This document shows, one piece after another, positions 29,901 to 37,495 of a DNA stretch of 64,000 nucleotides (its first letter is position 1; the number at the start of each line of letters is the position of its first letter). The stretch comes from JBEKIK01 sp963845975 (lineage in GTDB: Bacteria > Planctomycetota > Planctomycetia > Pirellulales > Thermoguttaceae): the NCBI GenBank assembly GCA_963845975.1, contig CAWJUD010000002.1:620001-684000 (forward strand), in the 5' to 3' direction. The notes under the pieces were generated by a model. It saw only the letters and a list, made by a program, of their open reading frames with translations. It ran no database searches and was not told the DNA's origin. Both the position numbers and the translations under genes were made by a program.

Positions 29901-30823
29901 AGCTCCATAGTTCCGGTCAGCATGCCCTGCGATGCCTTATAAAAACTTGCCATGGCCAAGAAATTCAGCGGCACCAGCAACGTGGCAATGACCAGCAGTC
30001 CGCGGCCGGTTGATTCCAGTTTCCAGCGGTGATAAACGAATAATCCGGCGGCGAATACGGCCGAAGAATAACCGACAAAGATGAGGAATTTCAGCGCGGG
30101 AATAGTTTCCAACTGGTTCCAGAAAGCGATTACCAGGGCGATTGAAGAGCCCACCATCAGCAGCCCGCCCAATAAAACGCCGATCAATTCGGTCCAGCGG
30201 ATGTTCCGCTCGGCCAAAAAGCCGCCTAGAATTTCAGCCCAGGATTTTCGCGGCGCCGGCGGCGGCAATGAAGGCCCAGGCGGCGCGGCCGGCTGGGCGG
30301 CAATCTCCCTGGGCGAAACAATGGCCGCCTCTTGCCGCCCGGCCGAATCGATCGCCGCTTGTACGATCGGCAGGGCAATCTTTGCATGCGGCATTTCTTC
30401 AGGAATCGGTGCTTGCGGCGTTGCTGGAATTTCGGCTGCAATGGGCAATGGCACAACGGTCTCTACCACCACGCTTTGCGGATTTAGCAATTGCTCCCTG
30501 TAGCTTTTTACCCGCTCGGTCAAATCCGTGACCATTTCAAACTGCAAATTGCCTTGCCGCTCAAATCGCTTTAACTGTCGCAGCAGGGCATCGATGTCGG
30601 CGATTTCGGCGGCCAGCGGACTGCGCAAGTCCCTCATGCACCATAGACATGAGTCGTCGTTGACGGATATAGTTCTTCCGCAGAACACGCAAGTACAACG
30701 TTTGCGTTTTTTTTGACCGCCGCTGAATATAAAAGCCAAAAACACCCAAATGCCATGCCCTAGGAGGGTGATAATCACCAACGCAACAGCCAGAAAGAAC
30801 AGGATTTGTAAGCCGGAGGGCAT
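23984..30823 (-). CDS. Giant polytopic membrane protein with N-terminal zinc ribbon
   Basis: About 2279 residues from the ATG at 30823 (MPSGLQILFFLAVALVIITL), preceded by GGGAG. After the first helix is a zinc-binding pair CTCVFCGRTISVNDDSCLWC (C-x2-C twice), then a coiled-coil (AEIADIDALLRQLKRFERQG), a Pro/Ala-rich linker and more than 40 hydrophobic segments to the C-terminus. The layout resembles DUF2339-like predicted membrane proteins but is far larger. There is no visible enzyme motif in the membrane part. It follows the TPR gene of the Tad region on the same strand. Function is unknown. Confidence 0.8.
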   Translation of the reverse strand: MPSGLQILFFLAVALVIITLLGHGIWVFLAFIFSGGQKKRKRCTCVFCGRTISVNDDSCLWCMRDLRSPLAAEIADIDALLRQLKRFERQGNLQFEMVTDLTERVKSYREQLLNPQSVVVETVVPLPIAAEIPATPQAPIPEEMPHAKIALPIVQAAIDSAGRQEAAIVSPREIAAQPAAPPGPSLPPPAPRKSWAEILGGFLAERNIRWTELIGVLLGGLLMVGSSIALVIAFWNQLETIPALKFLIFVGYSSAVFAAGLFVYHRWKLESTGRGLLVIATLLVPLNFLAMASFYKASQGMLTGTMELISLGVFTLLVALAARILTAEGRWSMVLAVIGNSVVVLLAARPFFQHSSPEWLIGAACLPTILLIAAVGSYLFFKLRPHPLPLSQRERGEYAAAANSLFTLLGIAVFCTAVALGLLTAQGVKSCGLSLALDCLAIPFVLAALSVLMAGLQAVRGMADDPALEGYRTAGTTVALLGVVLQVAAIVLSWPQPLLIVAVGVIGAAGLAYLALRYDFPAAHAGAMASLTLAYLAGFYVIFDPLLRSLQGQALLIQSDNLSKDLLSLTISARSGTALAGLFLVFAAISECFLLRGKKAHGKMYVWGAGMAAAIGLILVTVHGLIGSHADAVRATILYAVYGIACVFLSMRWHGAAGKMKTGSEPIPAGGFRSGVSDASSLALLMSYVGWNLLALAPMWLIRSPAFDVWQSTAAMAGCLFWLGVIWILLAWIHQKSAIFTAGQVVLTVAGILASLSWLEWRQWIVRFPRDLSSPSNLQAFGIGLGLLSLAWMAVRMASRLVMGGDENQKAENDAVRKWHHFLAPSGNWAELMRTRPKIDKIATYIIVVAQLVFIGSILGCFGCFGVIWVGNATHNSACGGCAWTLLGILMLLNVAALWERWGYAELQISLLLAVSASVLIAEQFLYLLAVVSAARWTLAICFVACSSAVWGRKWLKILCDRLHARVEIPHQGPAAARSMLVTLSALPVLLLTIPDAIQLSMGPNYVLNGTIFDKIGPNLSCLVPLALVMFGLIGHAVRESWAGYAFKAGLVAEMAVIVRYAVYVARSSPFRSVLQMPDFIFTVQLAVITAAVWALVWLIARRWVNVWREGRTATPLMNVQMWMAILGNALLVGIAVLEIFMARPLKPGWAMHAGLPLGWCALLLTAGAGAYRRLQTRRHWDPHFVGLTGMGVLAILACTVPNIVLPDGTNLDGVWAYRVLMLGWSIYALLVALAAWWIAALRTLPDAHGPPQALIRLAAVWVRAAGIAAVILGIKAAFIHTDADYERLWAAAAIAIASTAGATMAVWRRREGWAFAAALGVNLAASIAVWHFEEALHLSFDQWWVRLVQANVIASSLAALFWLATHKRLYALREWNLADSPLLAVQTLLPVLGNAAILILPVYALLVHPQGLPQWMHDFSDPPGWLSLLLCAAAAAWYLYQTRAASLLNILGGATLGAGVLFACTASGADIGGQSQWQEYHLLFTAWAAAAFVVLGAAFACKGLRLPAKKDPSSVLPLAASEFVFPKHLAVIWTSVLGSLAVFLAVLYCHEDIAGAWWRLRVLTGLSLAAGIVALWTQSAGHVFISGLLLNAAGTVAWIAWRPGGIPLLVDLNVLSLAAGSIIWTMIKIIYPQGVADPHWKDKPLPFAHLAAGVGLAALGALAAVNVTLDLMKFGHEAIVPLGWYAVAAIAAAIMLLLWDRAAKLPLLGLYVSGLVAIAMQWDYWQEAPGMLCLRAGSDLAGFFLVISIAGWLLSSARWICRWLWIPDEADRWPGRWFMQLQAFTACIAAALSVWTALDFGFDGLAKGVALFGMSGRLIGITGILMVLGGAIVMAGQTKSAWRMQWQYVSFIAGLFFLSSLRWAGIDRAQPGPWLHRSVVFLVSAAMMTVLCSFGLKKVISGKSDWIGTGRRMTPVFGGVTILTLGLVLAQEWIWCQDKFRVPMVGAEIVAVAVIVAAMLATCLAFAVRADWDPLRLSLSGRQAYVYIAETLAVLIGVHLRLTKPELFNFGFIRNYWMYLIMGAAFAGAGLSEWLHRRKLPVLSLPLERTALLLPLMPAIGFWFLKDPQTPLALVGRTPDVWFLMGAFYGLLAYMRRSLGCGLLSVLTANMGLWVALHHFDIGFLYHPQLWLIPIAMAALAAEFLHHERLSTTQSTVLRYLSLSVIYVSSTADMFIDMFIQGVYIDWRLPVVLMLLSAAGAMAGVMLRIRSFLILGITFLVLDIVTMIWYAAEDLEQTWIWYASGIVLGAAIIAVFAVFEKRRHDLLAAVERFKEWER
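29633..29676. repeat. CCCTCTCCC palindrome inside the giant membrane gene
   Basis: The same CTCCCCTCTCCCTTTGGGAG element as at 10520-10618 occurs in frame here, encoding RPHPLPLSQRERGE in a loop between two helices. This peptide is a typical trace of repeat insertion into coding DNA. Confidence 0.85.
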
Positions 30824-31046
30824 ATCCGCATCTCCCGCCAAAAGTGTCGGCCGCCGCTTATCTTGCTTTTACTAAGCGGGTTTTAAAGGGCCTTACACAA
30901 GCATAGGGCTTGTTTCCCGGCAAAATATAACGGAAATTCGTATAGAGGGGCCTTATTTCCGTCCAACAGGTTGCCATTATTCGGTTAGAAATGCAATACC
31001 CGAATAAATGAGATAATTTCTGCAATTCAACCCGGTTCTATGATTC

Positions 31047-32246
31047 CTACCGGTTGCTCGGCGGCAAGGGAGCGGTAGTATTCGGGCCGCCGGTATTCGG
31101 AATTCCCTGGTAGGTTTCCATCGAACCGGCCGGCTGTCGCATTGAAACGGGCGGAAGCCGTTGGGGCGAGCTGATTACGGGCGGTAATGGCGGCGTATCT
31201 GATGATTGTGGTAATACCCTGTTGCTTTCGTCTCCATGGCCCACTGTCGAGTAACCTGGCGCCGATGGCGGCATACGCGGCGCAGTAATCGGCCCTGGCA
31301 CCGCTATTGAATTCTGTGCCGGAAAAGACATGACTCCGGGCGGCGTGCTCGATGCCGCCGGTGAAATCACTTTAGCCGGAAAACGCTGCGCGTTCGGCGT
31401 GCTGCCAAGCCGAATCGCCCCCTCGTTCGATTGTCCGCCCATGGCTGTTTCCCGCGATTTGTCGTGCAGATAACTCAACCATCTTTGCGCCGGGGCCATC
31501 TTCGGATCTATCCTCAGGGCTTGGGCAAAATTGTGTTCGGCGGCCTCCGTTTGTCCCTTCTTGTTCAACAGATACCCCAAGTTGTAATAGGCCGCGGCCT
31601 CGCCATGCACTTCGCGGAGATTAGCGAACGCTTCGGGCAAGCGGTTCTGGTCGACAAGCACGGTTGCCAGATTATTGCGATAAAGGGGATTCCGCAGATC
31701 CAATTGCACGGCCTGGCCCAGGGCCGAAGCAGCCTCGTTCAGCTTGCCGCGGCGGGCAAAACACAAGCCCAAATTGTTGTAAGCCGCTGCTTCCTTGGGA
31801 TGAGTTTGCACGGCCTTCTGATACAATGCCAGGGCTTCATTGAACCGGCCTTGATTTTCCTGAAACCGTGCATATCCCAGTATGGCCGATAGGTCGTCGG
31901 CTTTTTCCTTCAAAGCCATTTGATAGTATTGCTCAGCCTCGCCATTTTTACCCGACTCTTCGTACATCCTGGCAATTGCGGTATAAAGTTCCGGACCGGG
32001 CTTGCCTTGGCTTTTTAAGGAGATTGCGTCATCGGTGGGCGGGGATTTGTGGCTGGGCTTAGGTGTAAAGAACTCGCCAACTTTGTTGAAGCCCTGCTTG
32101 ATGGAACCGGTTACAGATGACTGTTGGGCCGGAGGTTGTCCATAAGCGTCTTGGCTGTAACACTGTGCCGTCATAAGCCAGCCAAGCCCAACCCAGGCCG
32201 CTAACCCAATAATCAAAGTCCGGCGTTTAAGCAAGACCTTGTCCAC
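31047..32246 (-). CDS. TPR-repeat protein of the Tad region (TadD-like)
   Basis: I start at a GTG (32246) because GGAGG lies seven bases upstream; the longer reading adds 29 residues. The 399-residue product starts VDKVLLKRRTLIIGLAAWVG with a signal/anchor segment. About five TPR units lie between residues 85 and 250: ELYTAIARMYEESGKNGEAE, AILGYARFQENQGRFNEALA, AAAYNNLGLCFARRGKLNEA, and others. The C-terminal 130 residues are Pro/Ser-rich and disordered. It is probably a pilotin- or scaffold-like Tad assembly factor, by context. Confidence 0.75.
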   Translation of the reverse strand: MDKVLLKRRTLIIGLAAWVGLGWLMTAQCYSQDAYGQPPAQQSSVTGSIKQGFNKVGEFFTPKPSHKSPPTDDAISLKSQGKPGPELYTAIARMYEESGKNGEAEQYYQMALKEKADDLSAILGYARFQENQGRFNEALALYQKAVQTHPKEAAAYNNLGLCFARRGKLNEAASALGQAVQLDLRNPLYRNNLATVLVDQNRLPEAFANLREVHGEAAAYYNLGYLLNKKGQTEAAEHNFAQALRIDPKMAPAQRWLSYLHDKSRETAMGGQSNEGAIRLGSTPNAQRFPAKVISPAASSTPPGVMSFPAQNSIAVPGPITAPRMPPSAPGYSTVGHGDESNRVLPQSSDTPPLPPVISSPQRLPPVSMRQPAGSMETYQGIPNTGGPNTTAPLPPSNR

Positions 32247-32954
32247 CAGGAACCTCCATGATCCTTTTCTTATGGCCTTTAAGTCGGATTGGCTATTGAT
32301 TGTCAAGTAAAATGTCGCGCCATATATTTTCATTTACGGCCTGTACTCCCGGAGCAAGCTCCCGGGCTAAACCATGAAAACGACATTATTTATATGACAT
32401 TAACAATAGGGCCGGCTAATTTACTTGTTACGCACAACATAAAAGCGCATTTGCCATCAGGCGACCTCGTATAACTGATCGACCTGGATCCCTTCTTAGC
32501 CTAAAACTGATTTGATTAATTACAAAAGATTTAAGGGTTTTGCTACTTATGATCACAAAAAGGGCAATATAGATTATATGGATAAGTGCGCTCAACGACC
32601 CAAGGTATAAGAGATACGGCTTGGGGTCTGGCATTGACAATGTGGCAATCTCTTCCCAGAGCCGGGCAGAGTCGGCCCGGAGGAATGTCGAGGCCACGTG
32701 ATTGCACCCCGCCTAGAGCGGCCTAGTGTTGCGTCACGGCTAATTTTTTGGGTTGGGTGCCACGACCAACCTTCGGTCGGTGCCCGGCTTGTCCGGCAGT
32801 AAGGGAAACACGGTTGGACAAGCCAACCGTGGCTCCCGAAATTTAAGGCAAGACGGTATACTAGCCGCAATCAAACCGCGACCGACCATGCTGCACATGG
32901 TATCCGTTGGCGCCCGTCGCGGGTTTACATTCCGAAGCTTATTTTGCGGAGTTT
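32247..32954. repeat. Intergenic repeat island downstream of the Tad genes
   Basis: No gene is supported in this 708-base gap. It holds CTCCCGGAGCAAGCTCCCGGG (about 32343-32364), a 28-base element beginning GTGCCACGACCAACC (32757-32784) that recurs in reverse at 63239-63266, a GGTTGGACAAGCCAACC hairpin near 32812 and a CGACCATGC / GCACATGG palindrome near 32881. The AT-rich part 32500-32590 has no recognisable signal. Confidence 0.65.
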
Positions 32955-33527
32955 TTACGGCCCAGAACCGCCACTCGAACCGCCACTGCCACTTTGGCTA
33001 GTTGGAGCAGGCAGGCGTGGGATTGGCATCGAAGATTGGTATTTTCGCTCGATCAAATCCACCCTATCGGCGGGAGAACCTCCATCAGAAATCGACGTTT
33101 GCATTACATGAGGCACTTGACCCTGTGGTGCAAGCGAAGCGGCTTCGGCAGTAGCGGTCGCCAGCCGAGCCTGTGTTTCTTCGCTTGTTTGGCCGATATG
33201 CACGTAAATTTCGCGATGTTGTTCCGGGGCCTCAAAAACAATCCAGCGTATTTTCAGCTTGCCCGCCTCGGTCAATTGTCCTGTTGTGGGCTCGAAATAG
33301 AAATCGCCCAGCATATTTTGCCTGCGCCATCCGTTGTTTACCATGATGGCAAAGGGGGCTCGAACTGTTTGACGGTCCGGGCAGGCGAACGGGGCAGGCC
33401 AGCAATTACGCCGTTTGGTATCTCTGGCAACGCTATTGAAAAAATCACACAGCCAATCGGCCGACAAAGGAAGTGTGGTTAATGTAACAACGGTAAAAAC
33501 GATAAGTCGGGTGAAATAGGCCAACAT
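32955..33527 (-). CDS. Secreted protein of unknown function in the Tad locus
   Basis: About 190 residues from the ATG at 33527, which follows AAGGAGG at the right distance. An N-terminal hydrophobic segment (MLAYFTRLIVFTVVTLTTLP) looks like a signal peptide. A conserved-looking core follows: RRNCWPAPFACPDRQTVRAP, VNNGWRRQNMLGDFYFEP, LTEAGKLKIRWIVFEAPEQH. The C-terminus is Gly/Ser-rich. Family function is unknown to me. Its place between tadC and the TPR gene suggests a role at the outer surface of the pilus machine. Confidence 0.65.
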   Translation of the reverse strand: MLAYFTRLIVFTVVTLTTLPLSADWLCDFFNSVARDTKRRNCWPAPFACPDRQTVRAPFAIMVNNGWRRQNMLGDFYFEPTTGQLTEAGKLKIRWIVFEAPEQHREIYVHIGQTSEETQARLATATAEAASLAPQGQVPHVMQTSISDGGSPADRVDLIERKYQSSMPIPRLPAPTSQSGSGGSSGGSGP

Positions 33528-33850
33528 CTCCGGCACCTCCTTGTTGGAGATCTCCTCTTCGTAAGTATGCACAAATTGGGAAGCTTGTGCGGCGTATACT
33601 CCCCGCAAAGCCAACTCATCCTTTGCCCTTTAACGCGCATGGTAATCCGTTGATGGGATTCCATATAACGTTATCGGCATTCCCTAAGAAAGGGTTCAGT
33701 ATCCAGGGTTCAGGGTTTTAGTCCAAAGAGGTTATGGATAAAGCGCATTTCAAATGCTTTGCGAAACCGCAAGCGGTTTCTTGTTTAAAACACTTTAAAC
33801 AGAGTTCTGAACCCTGAACTTGATCGCTGAACCCTGACCGCTGAACCCTT
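33528..33850. repeat. GGTTCAG tandem repeats and a GAAACCGC hairpin
   Basis: Heptamer repeats of the GGTTCAG / CTGAACC type occur at about 33693-33718 and 33799-33850, on both strands. A perfect hairpin, GAAACCGC-AA-GCGGTTTC, is at 33763-33780. No gene is seen. Confidence 0.75.
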
Positions 33851-34828
33851 TTATCCGCCCGCCATCTTTGGGAACATCTCCCGAACCATAGTGATCGCCG
33901 CCGGACCAACCAACACCACGAAAATGCCGGGGAAAATAAAAATTACCAAGGGAAAGATCAGTTTCACCGCCGTTTTAGCGGCTTTTTCTTCGGCCAACTG
34001 ACGCCGCCGGGTCCGCATCGAATCGCTCTGCACCCGCAGCGCCTGGGCCACGCTGCTGCCAAACCTCTCGGCCTGGATAAGGACCCCGGCCAAGGCGCGT
34101 AAGTCCTGCACGCCGGTCCTGGCGCCCAGTTCGTGGAGCACCTCCGATCGAGAACGGCCCATTTGCAGTTGAAAATTGCATAAGGCAAATTCTCCCGCCA
34201 ATGTGCGATATGATTTTTTCAATTCTTCGGCCACCTTGCGCATCGCCTGATCAAGTCCTAATCCGGCCTCGACGCAAACGACCATCAAGTCCAGTGCGTC
34301 GGGAAGGGCATGAAATACGGCTTGCTTGCGGTTTTTGCCGAGAAAGCCGACTATCAAATCGGGAAGGTAAAAAAGCAGCCCGGCCAATCCCATGGAAAAA
34401 ACCAGCGAATTCTGATTCATGCCTTTCAGCGAAAGCAGCGTGCCGCCGCCGAGAAACAATCCAGCCATCAATCCGGCGAACTTTAAACCCAAAAAAATAC
34501 TCCCCGCCGATTCGCCCCGAAATCCGGCGTAGGACAGTTTGGCCTTCAGCTTGCCGAGTTCCATTTCATTTTTTGGTTGCAGGGGTTTGGCCAAAGCCGG
34601 AGTAGCCATCTCCAGCATCTTGGTGACCGGATCGGATTTTTTCAAAGCACTATCGGCCTGGGCATTACGGCGGCTGTGGGGCGATCTCAATTCGGCCAGC
34701 CGCTGAACGGCCCGGGGATTTCCGGCCGCCATGCGCTCCAGGATCCACCATGCCAGGGCGGCAAAGGCGCCGAATAACGCCAGCGGAATCATCGTTTCAA
34801 AATTATATAAGTTTATTGCGAAAATCAC
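33851..34828 (-). CDS. tadC: Tad inner-membrane platform protein TadC
   Basis: 325 residues of the type II secretion F-domain family. Membrane helices are at MIPLALFGAFAALAWWIL, IFLGLKFAGLMAGLFLGG, LVFSMGLAGLLFYLPDLIV and a C-terminal pair VKLIFPLVIFIFPGIFVVL. The cytoplasmic domain has LPDALDLMVVCVEAGLGLDQ, the classic T2SSF motif. It works with TadB as the platform that the CpaF/TadA ATPase drives. It is the last of the core tad genes. Confidence 0.92.
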   Translation of the reverse strand: MIFAINLYNFETMIPLALFGAFAALAWWILERMAAGNPRAVQRLAELRSPHSRRNAQADSALKKSDPVTKMLEMATPALAKPLQPKNEMELGKLKAKLSYAGFRGESAGSIFLGLKFAGLMAGLFLGGGTLLSLKGMNQNSLVFSMGLAGLLFYLPDLIVGFLGKNRKQAVFHALPDALDLMVVCVEAGLGLDQAMRKVAEELKKSYRTLAGEFALCNFQLQMGRSRSEVLHELGARTGVQDLRALAGVLIQAERFGSSVAQALRVQSDSMRTRRRQLAEEKAAKTAVKLIFPLVIFIFPGIFVVLVGPAAITMVREMFPKMAGG

Positions 34829-34962
34829 AGCACACCTCTGTAGGATTCAGGATTCAGGATTCGGGGTTCAGAACTCGCGGGGAAGATAACGTTCCGAACC
34901 TTGACCCCTGAATCCTTTAGTTGTGGCGTCAAGCCGTGCCATGTAAACGGTGTTCTTCGATG
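34829..34962. repeat. GGTTCAG-type repeats between tadC and tadB
   Basis: Degenerate heptamers (AGGATTC, AGGATTC, GGGGTTC, AGAACTC on one side; CCTTGACCCCTGAATCC on the other) flank a central GCGGGGAAGATAACG. They match the arrays found at 33693, 33799, 43090 and 43330. Confidence 0.65.
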
Positions 34963-35931
34963 TTAGACTTTAATATTGACTATTTTTCGTATCACCAACG
35001 CCCCGATGATCTGCATAAAAACGGCAACGGCCAGCATCTTTGTGCCCATCGGATCGGTGAACAGGACCGTGATGTAAGTCGGGTTCAGCTGATACACGGC
35101 GAGAAACAGCACCAAAGGCAATACCAACAAGACCACGCCGGAAAGGCGTCCTTCGCCCGTCAGGGCTTGGACCTGCCCCCAAATGCGGAAGCGATCGCGG
35201 ATCAGGTTACCGATCTTATCCAGGATTTCGGCCAGATCGCCGCCCGTTTGCCGCTGCAGGATGACGGCCGTAACGAAAAATTTCAAGTCCAAATTGGGTA
35301 TCCGATCGGCCAGCTCCTTCAGGCTTTGTTCCATGGGAATGCCGAGATTTTGCTCCTCGAAAACTCGATTGAATTCGCCCGCAACGGGCTGGGTCATCTC
35401 GTTGGCCACCAGGCTGATGCCGAAACCCAGGCTCTGCCCGGACCGCAAGGTCCGAGCGATCATTTCCATGGCCTCGGGCAATTGGGCGGCAAATTGTTTA
35501 AGGCGTTTTTTCCGCCGCATCAGCACCCACATCAGCGGTAAGATGCCCATCATCGCGGCCACCAACGGCACTAATAACGGAACGATGCGAATGGCAAACG
35601 CCAGTACTCCGCCGACCAGTGTCATGCCTATGGAAATCAGCAACAGCTTCACTACCGTCAGCGACGTGTCGGCTTGTTCGAAGATTTTGTTTGCGTCCCC
35701 GAACCTTTGGAAAAAACTCTCGAATATGCCGGGCGAATCGTCCAGCGGATGCGCCAGAACGCTTTCTTTCAAGGAGATATCCTTGGCCGTGGGGTTGAAC
35801 TTTCCGGTCAGCAGGCCCAGCCGGTCTTCAATGCGGGTTACGGGCTTGTTGCGCACCAACAAAGCCAGGCCCAAGACAATCAATGTCACGCCCATAAAGG
35901 TAAGCCCGGCAATAAAAATAAGAGACGTCAA
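34963..35931 (-). CDS. tadB: Tad inner-membrane platform protein TadB
   Basis: 322 residues, T2SSF family. The start is a TTG (35931); its ribosome site GGAGG lies in the last codons of the ATPase gene, so translation is coupled. Helices are at SLIFIAGLTFMGVTLIVLGL, LLLISIGMTLVGGVLAF, VPLVAAMMGILPLMWVL and two at the C-terminus. The F-domain core is LPEAMEMIARTLRSGQSLGF and LQRQTGGDLAEILDKIGNLI. Confidence 0.92.
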   Translation of the reverse strand: MTSLIFIAGLTFMGVTLIVLGLALLVRNKPVTRIEDRLGLLTGKFNPTAKDISLKESVLAHPLDDSPGIFESFFQRFGDANKIFEQADTSLTVVKLLLISIGMTLVGGVLAFAIRIVPLLVPLVAAMMGILPLMWVLMRRKKRLKQFAAQLPEAMEMIARTLRSGQSLGFGISLVANEMTQPVAGEFNRVFEEQNLGIPMEQSLKELADRIPNLDLKFFVTAVILQRQTGGDLAEILDKIGNLIRDRFRIWGQVQALTGEGRLSGVVLLVLPLVLFLAVYQLNPTYITVLFTDPMGTKMLAVAVFMQIIGALVIRKIVNIKV

Positions 35932-35934
35932 GCG

Positions 35935-37254
35935 TTAATCCTCCATCATCACGCGTTGGCGGAATGCGCTTGCTGGCAGGCGCACCCCAGCTGATTCCAA
36001 TCGCGGCATGAACGTCGGGCGGACGCCCGAGGCAATGAACTTTCCATAGGCCCGGCCGTGCTCGTCAACGCCTTCCCTATCGTATCGGTAAATGTCTTGC
36101 ATCACTATGGTATCCTGTTCCATGCCCACCACCTCCGAAATGCAAATGATTTTGCGAAGCCCGCCTTGCAAGCGGCCGGCTTGCACTATCAGGTCTATGG
36201 CGCTGGCCACTTGACTGCGCATGGCTTTCAGGGGCAGTTCGAAACCGGCCATCATGATCATCGTTTCCAATCGGGCAAGGGCGTCGCGCGGGGAATTGGC
36301 GTGCAATGTGGTCATGGAGCCTTCGTGGCCGGTGTTCATGGCTTGGAGCATGTCCAGCGCCTCGGATCCGCGGCACTCGCCGATGATGATCCGTTCGGGC
36401 CGCATGCGCAAGGCGTTTCGCACCAGGTCCGTGGTGCAGATGGCGCCCTTGCCTTCGATGTTTGCCGGGCGCGTCTCCAATCGCACCACGTGGTCCTGCT
36501 GCAACTGCAATTCGGCGGCGTCTTCGATGGTCACGATGCGGTCGGTGTTGGGAATGAAGCTGGATAGCGTGTTGAGCAAGGTTGTTTTACCCGAGCCGGT
36601 GCCGCCGGATATGAGGATGTTAAGCCGCGCCTTGATTGCCCCTTCCAGGAGCATGACCATCTCGGGAGTGAAACTTTTATAGTTCAACAACTCCTCGAGT
36701 TTCAGCGGATTCGTGCCGAAACGGCGGATGGAAACGCAGGCCCCGTCCAATGCCAAGGGGGGGATGATGGCGTTGAAACGCGAGCCGTCCAGCATTCGCG
36801 AATCCACCATCGGACATGTCTCGTCCACCCGGCGGCCCACTTTGGATATTATCCGGTCGATTATTTGCATGAGGTGCGTGTTGTCGCGGAAACAGACGGT
36901 CGTCTTTTCCATTTTTCCGCGGCGTTCGATATACACGTTCTTGGGACCGTTGATCAGAATATCGCTGATCGAGGGATCTTTCAACAGCATTTCCAGCGGC
37001 CCCAGGCCGAAGGTCTCATCCAGCACCTCGTTTACCAAGCGCTCGCGCTCGTTTCGATTCAGGAGGGTGTCTTCAGTGTCGCAAAGATGCTCGACAACCA
37101 GGCGAATTTCCCGCCGCAGGGTTTCGCCCTCCATCTCGCCCACCCTCGACAAATCGAGCTTGTCCACGAGCTTGTTATGAATGCGTTGCTTAAGCTCCTC
37201 AAAATTGTTTTCTTTCGATTCTGTTGTGCGTAAAGGCGCTACTATCTTGGCCAT
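35935..37254 (-). CDS. cpaF: Tad/Cpa secretion ATPase
   Basis: 439 residues, VirB11/CpaF-type hexameric ATPase that powers pilus assembly and retraction. It has an N-terminal helical part, a N2-like domain with NVYIERRGKMEKT, Walker A GGTGSGKTTLLNTL (about residue 216), Walker B and Asp box RIVTIEDAAELQ, RMRPERIIIGECRGSEALD, and the His box MTTLHANSPRDAL. All catalytic residues are present. Confidence 0.95.
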   Translation of the reverse strand: MAKIVAPLRTTESKENNFEELKQRIHNKLVDKLDLSRVGEMEGETLRREIRLVVEHLCDTEDTLLNRNERERLVNEVLDETFGLGPLEMLLKDPSISDILINGPKNVYIERRGKMEKTTVCFRDNTHLMQIIDRIISKVGRRVDETCPMVDSRMLDGSRFNAIIPPLALDGACVSIRRFGTNPLKLEELLNYKSFTPEMVMLLEGAIKARLNILISGGTGSGKTTLLNTLSSFIPNTDRIVTIEDAAELQLQQDHVVRLETRPANIEGKGAICTTDLVRNALRMRPERIIIGECRGSEALDMLQAMNTGHEGSMTTLHANSPRDALARLETMIMMAGFELPLKAMRSQVASAIDLIVQAGRLQGGLRKIICISEVVGMEQDTIVMQDIYRYDREGVDEHGRAYGKFIASGVRPTFMPRLESAGVRLPASAFRQRVMMED

Positions 37255-37495
37255 GGCATGTAATCACTTTTTATTTTGGAATCGATTTCACCTGTTTACG
37301 GTAAACAATACAATCGCGGTGCAAATATATTTAAAAACCCGAAACACCGCTTACGGTTTGCGGACGCGCCGCTTTTAAGCGTTTCGGCGTAGATAAATAT
37401 CCTAGAAAAGATAGCTTATTGGCGCGGCGCAATTGGAAAGGCAACTGCATTTATCACCCGCTCAAGCCGTAGCGATTGTAGCGGATATTTCGCTT

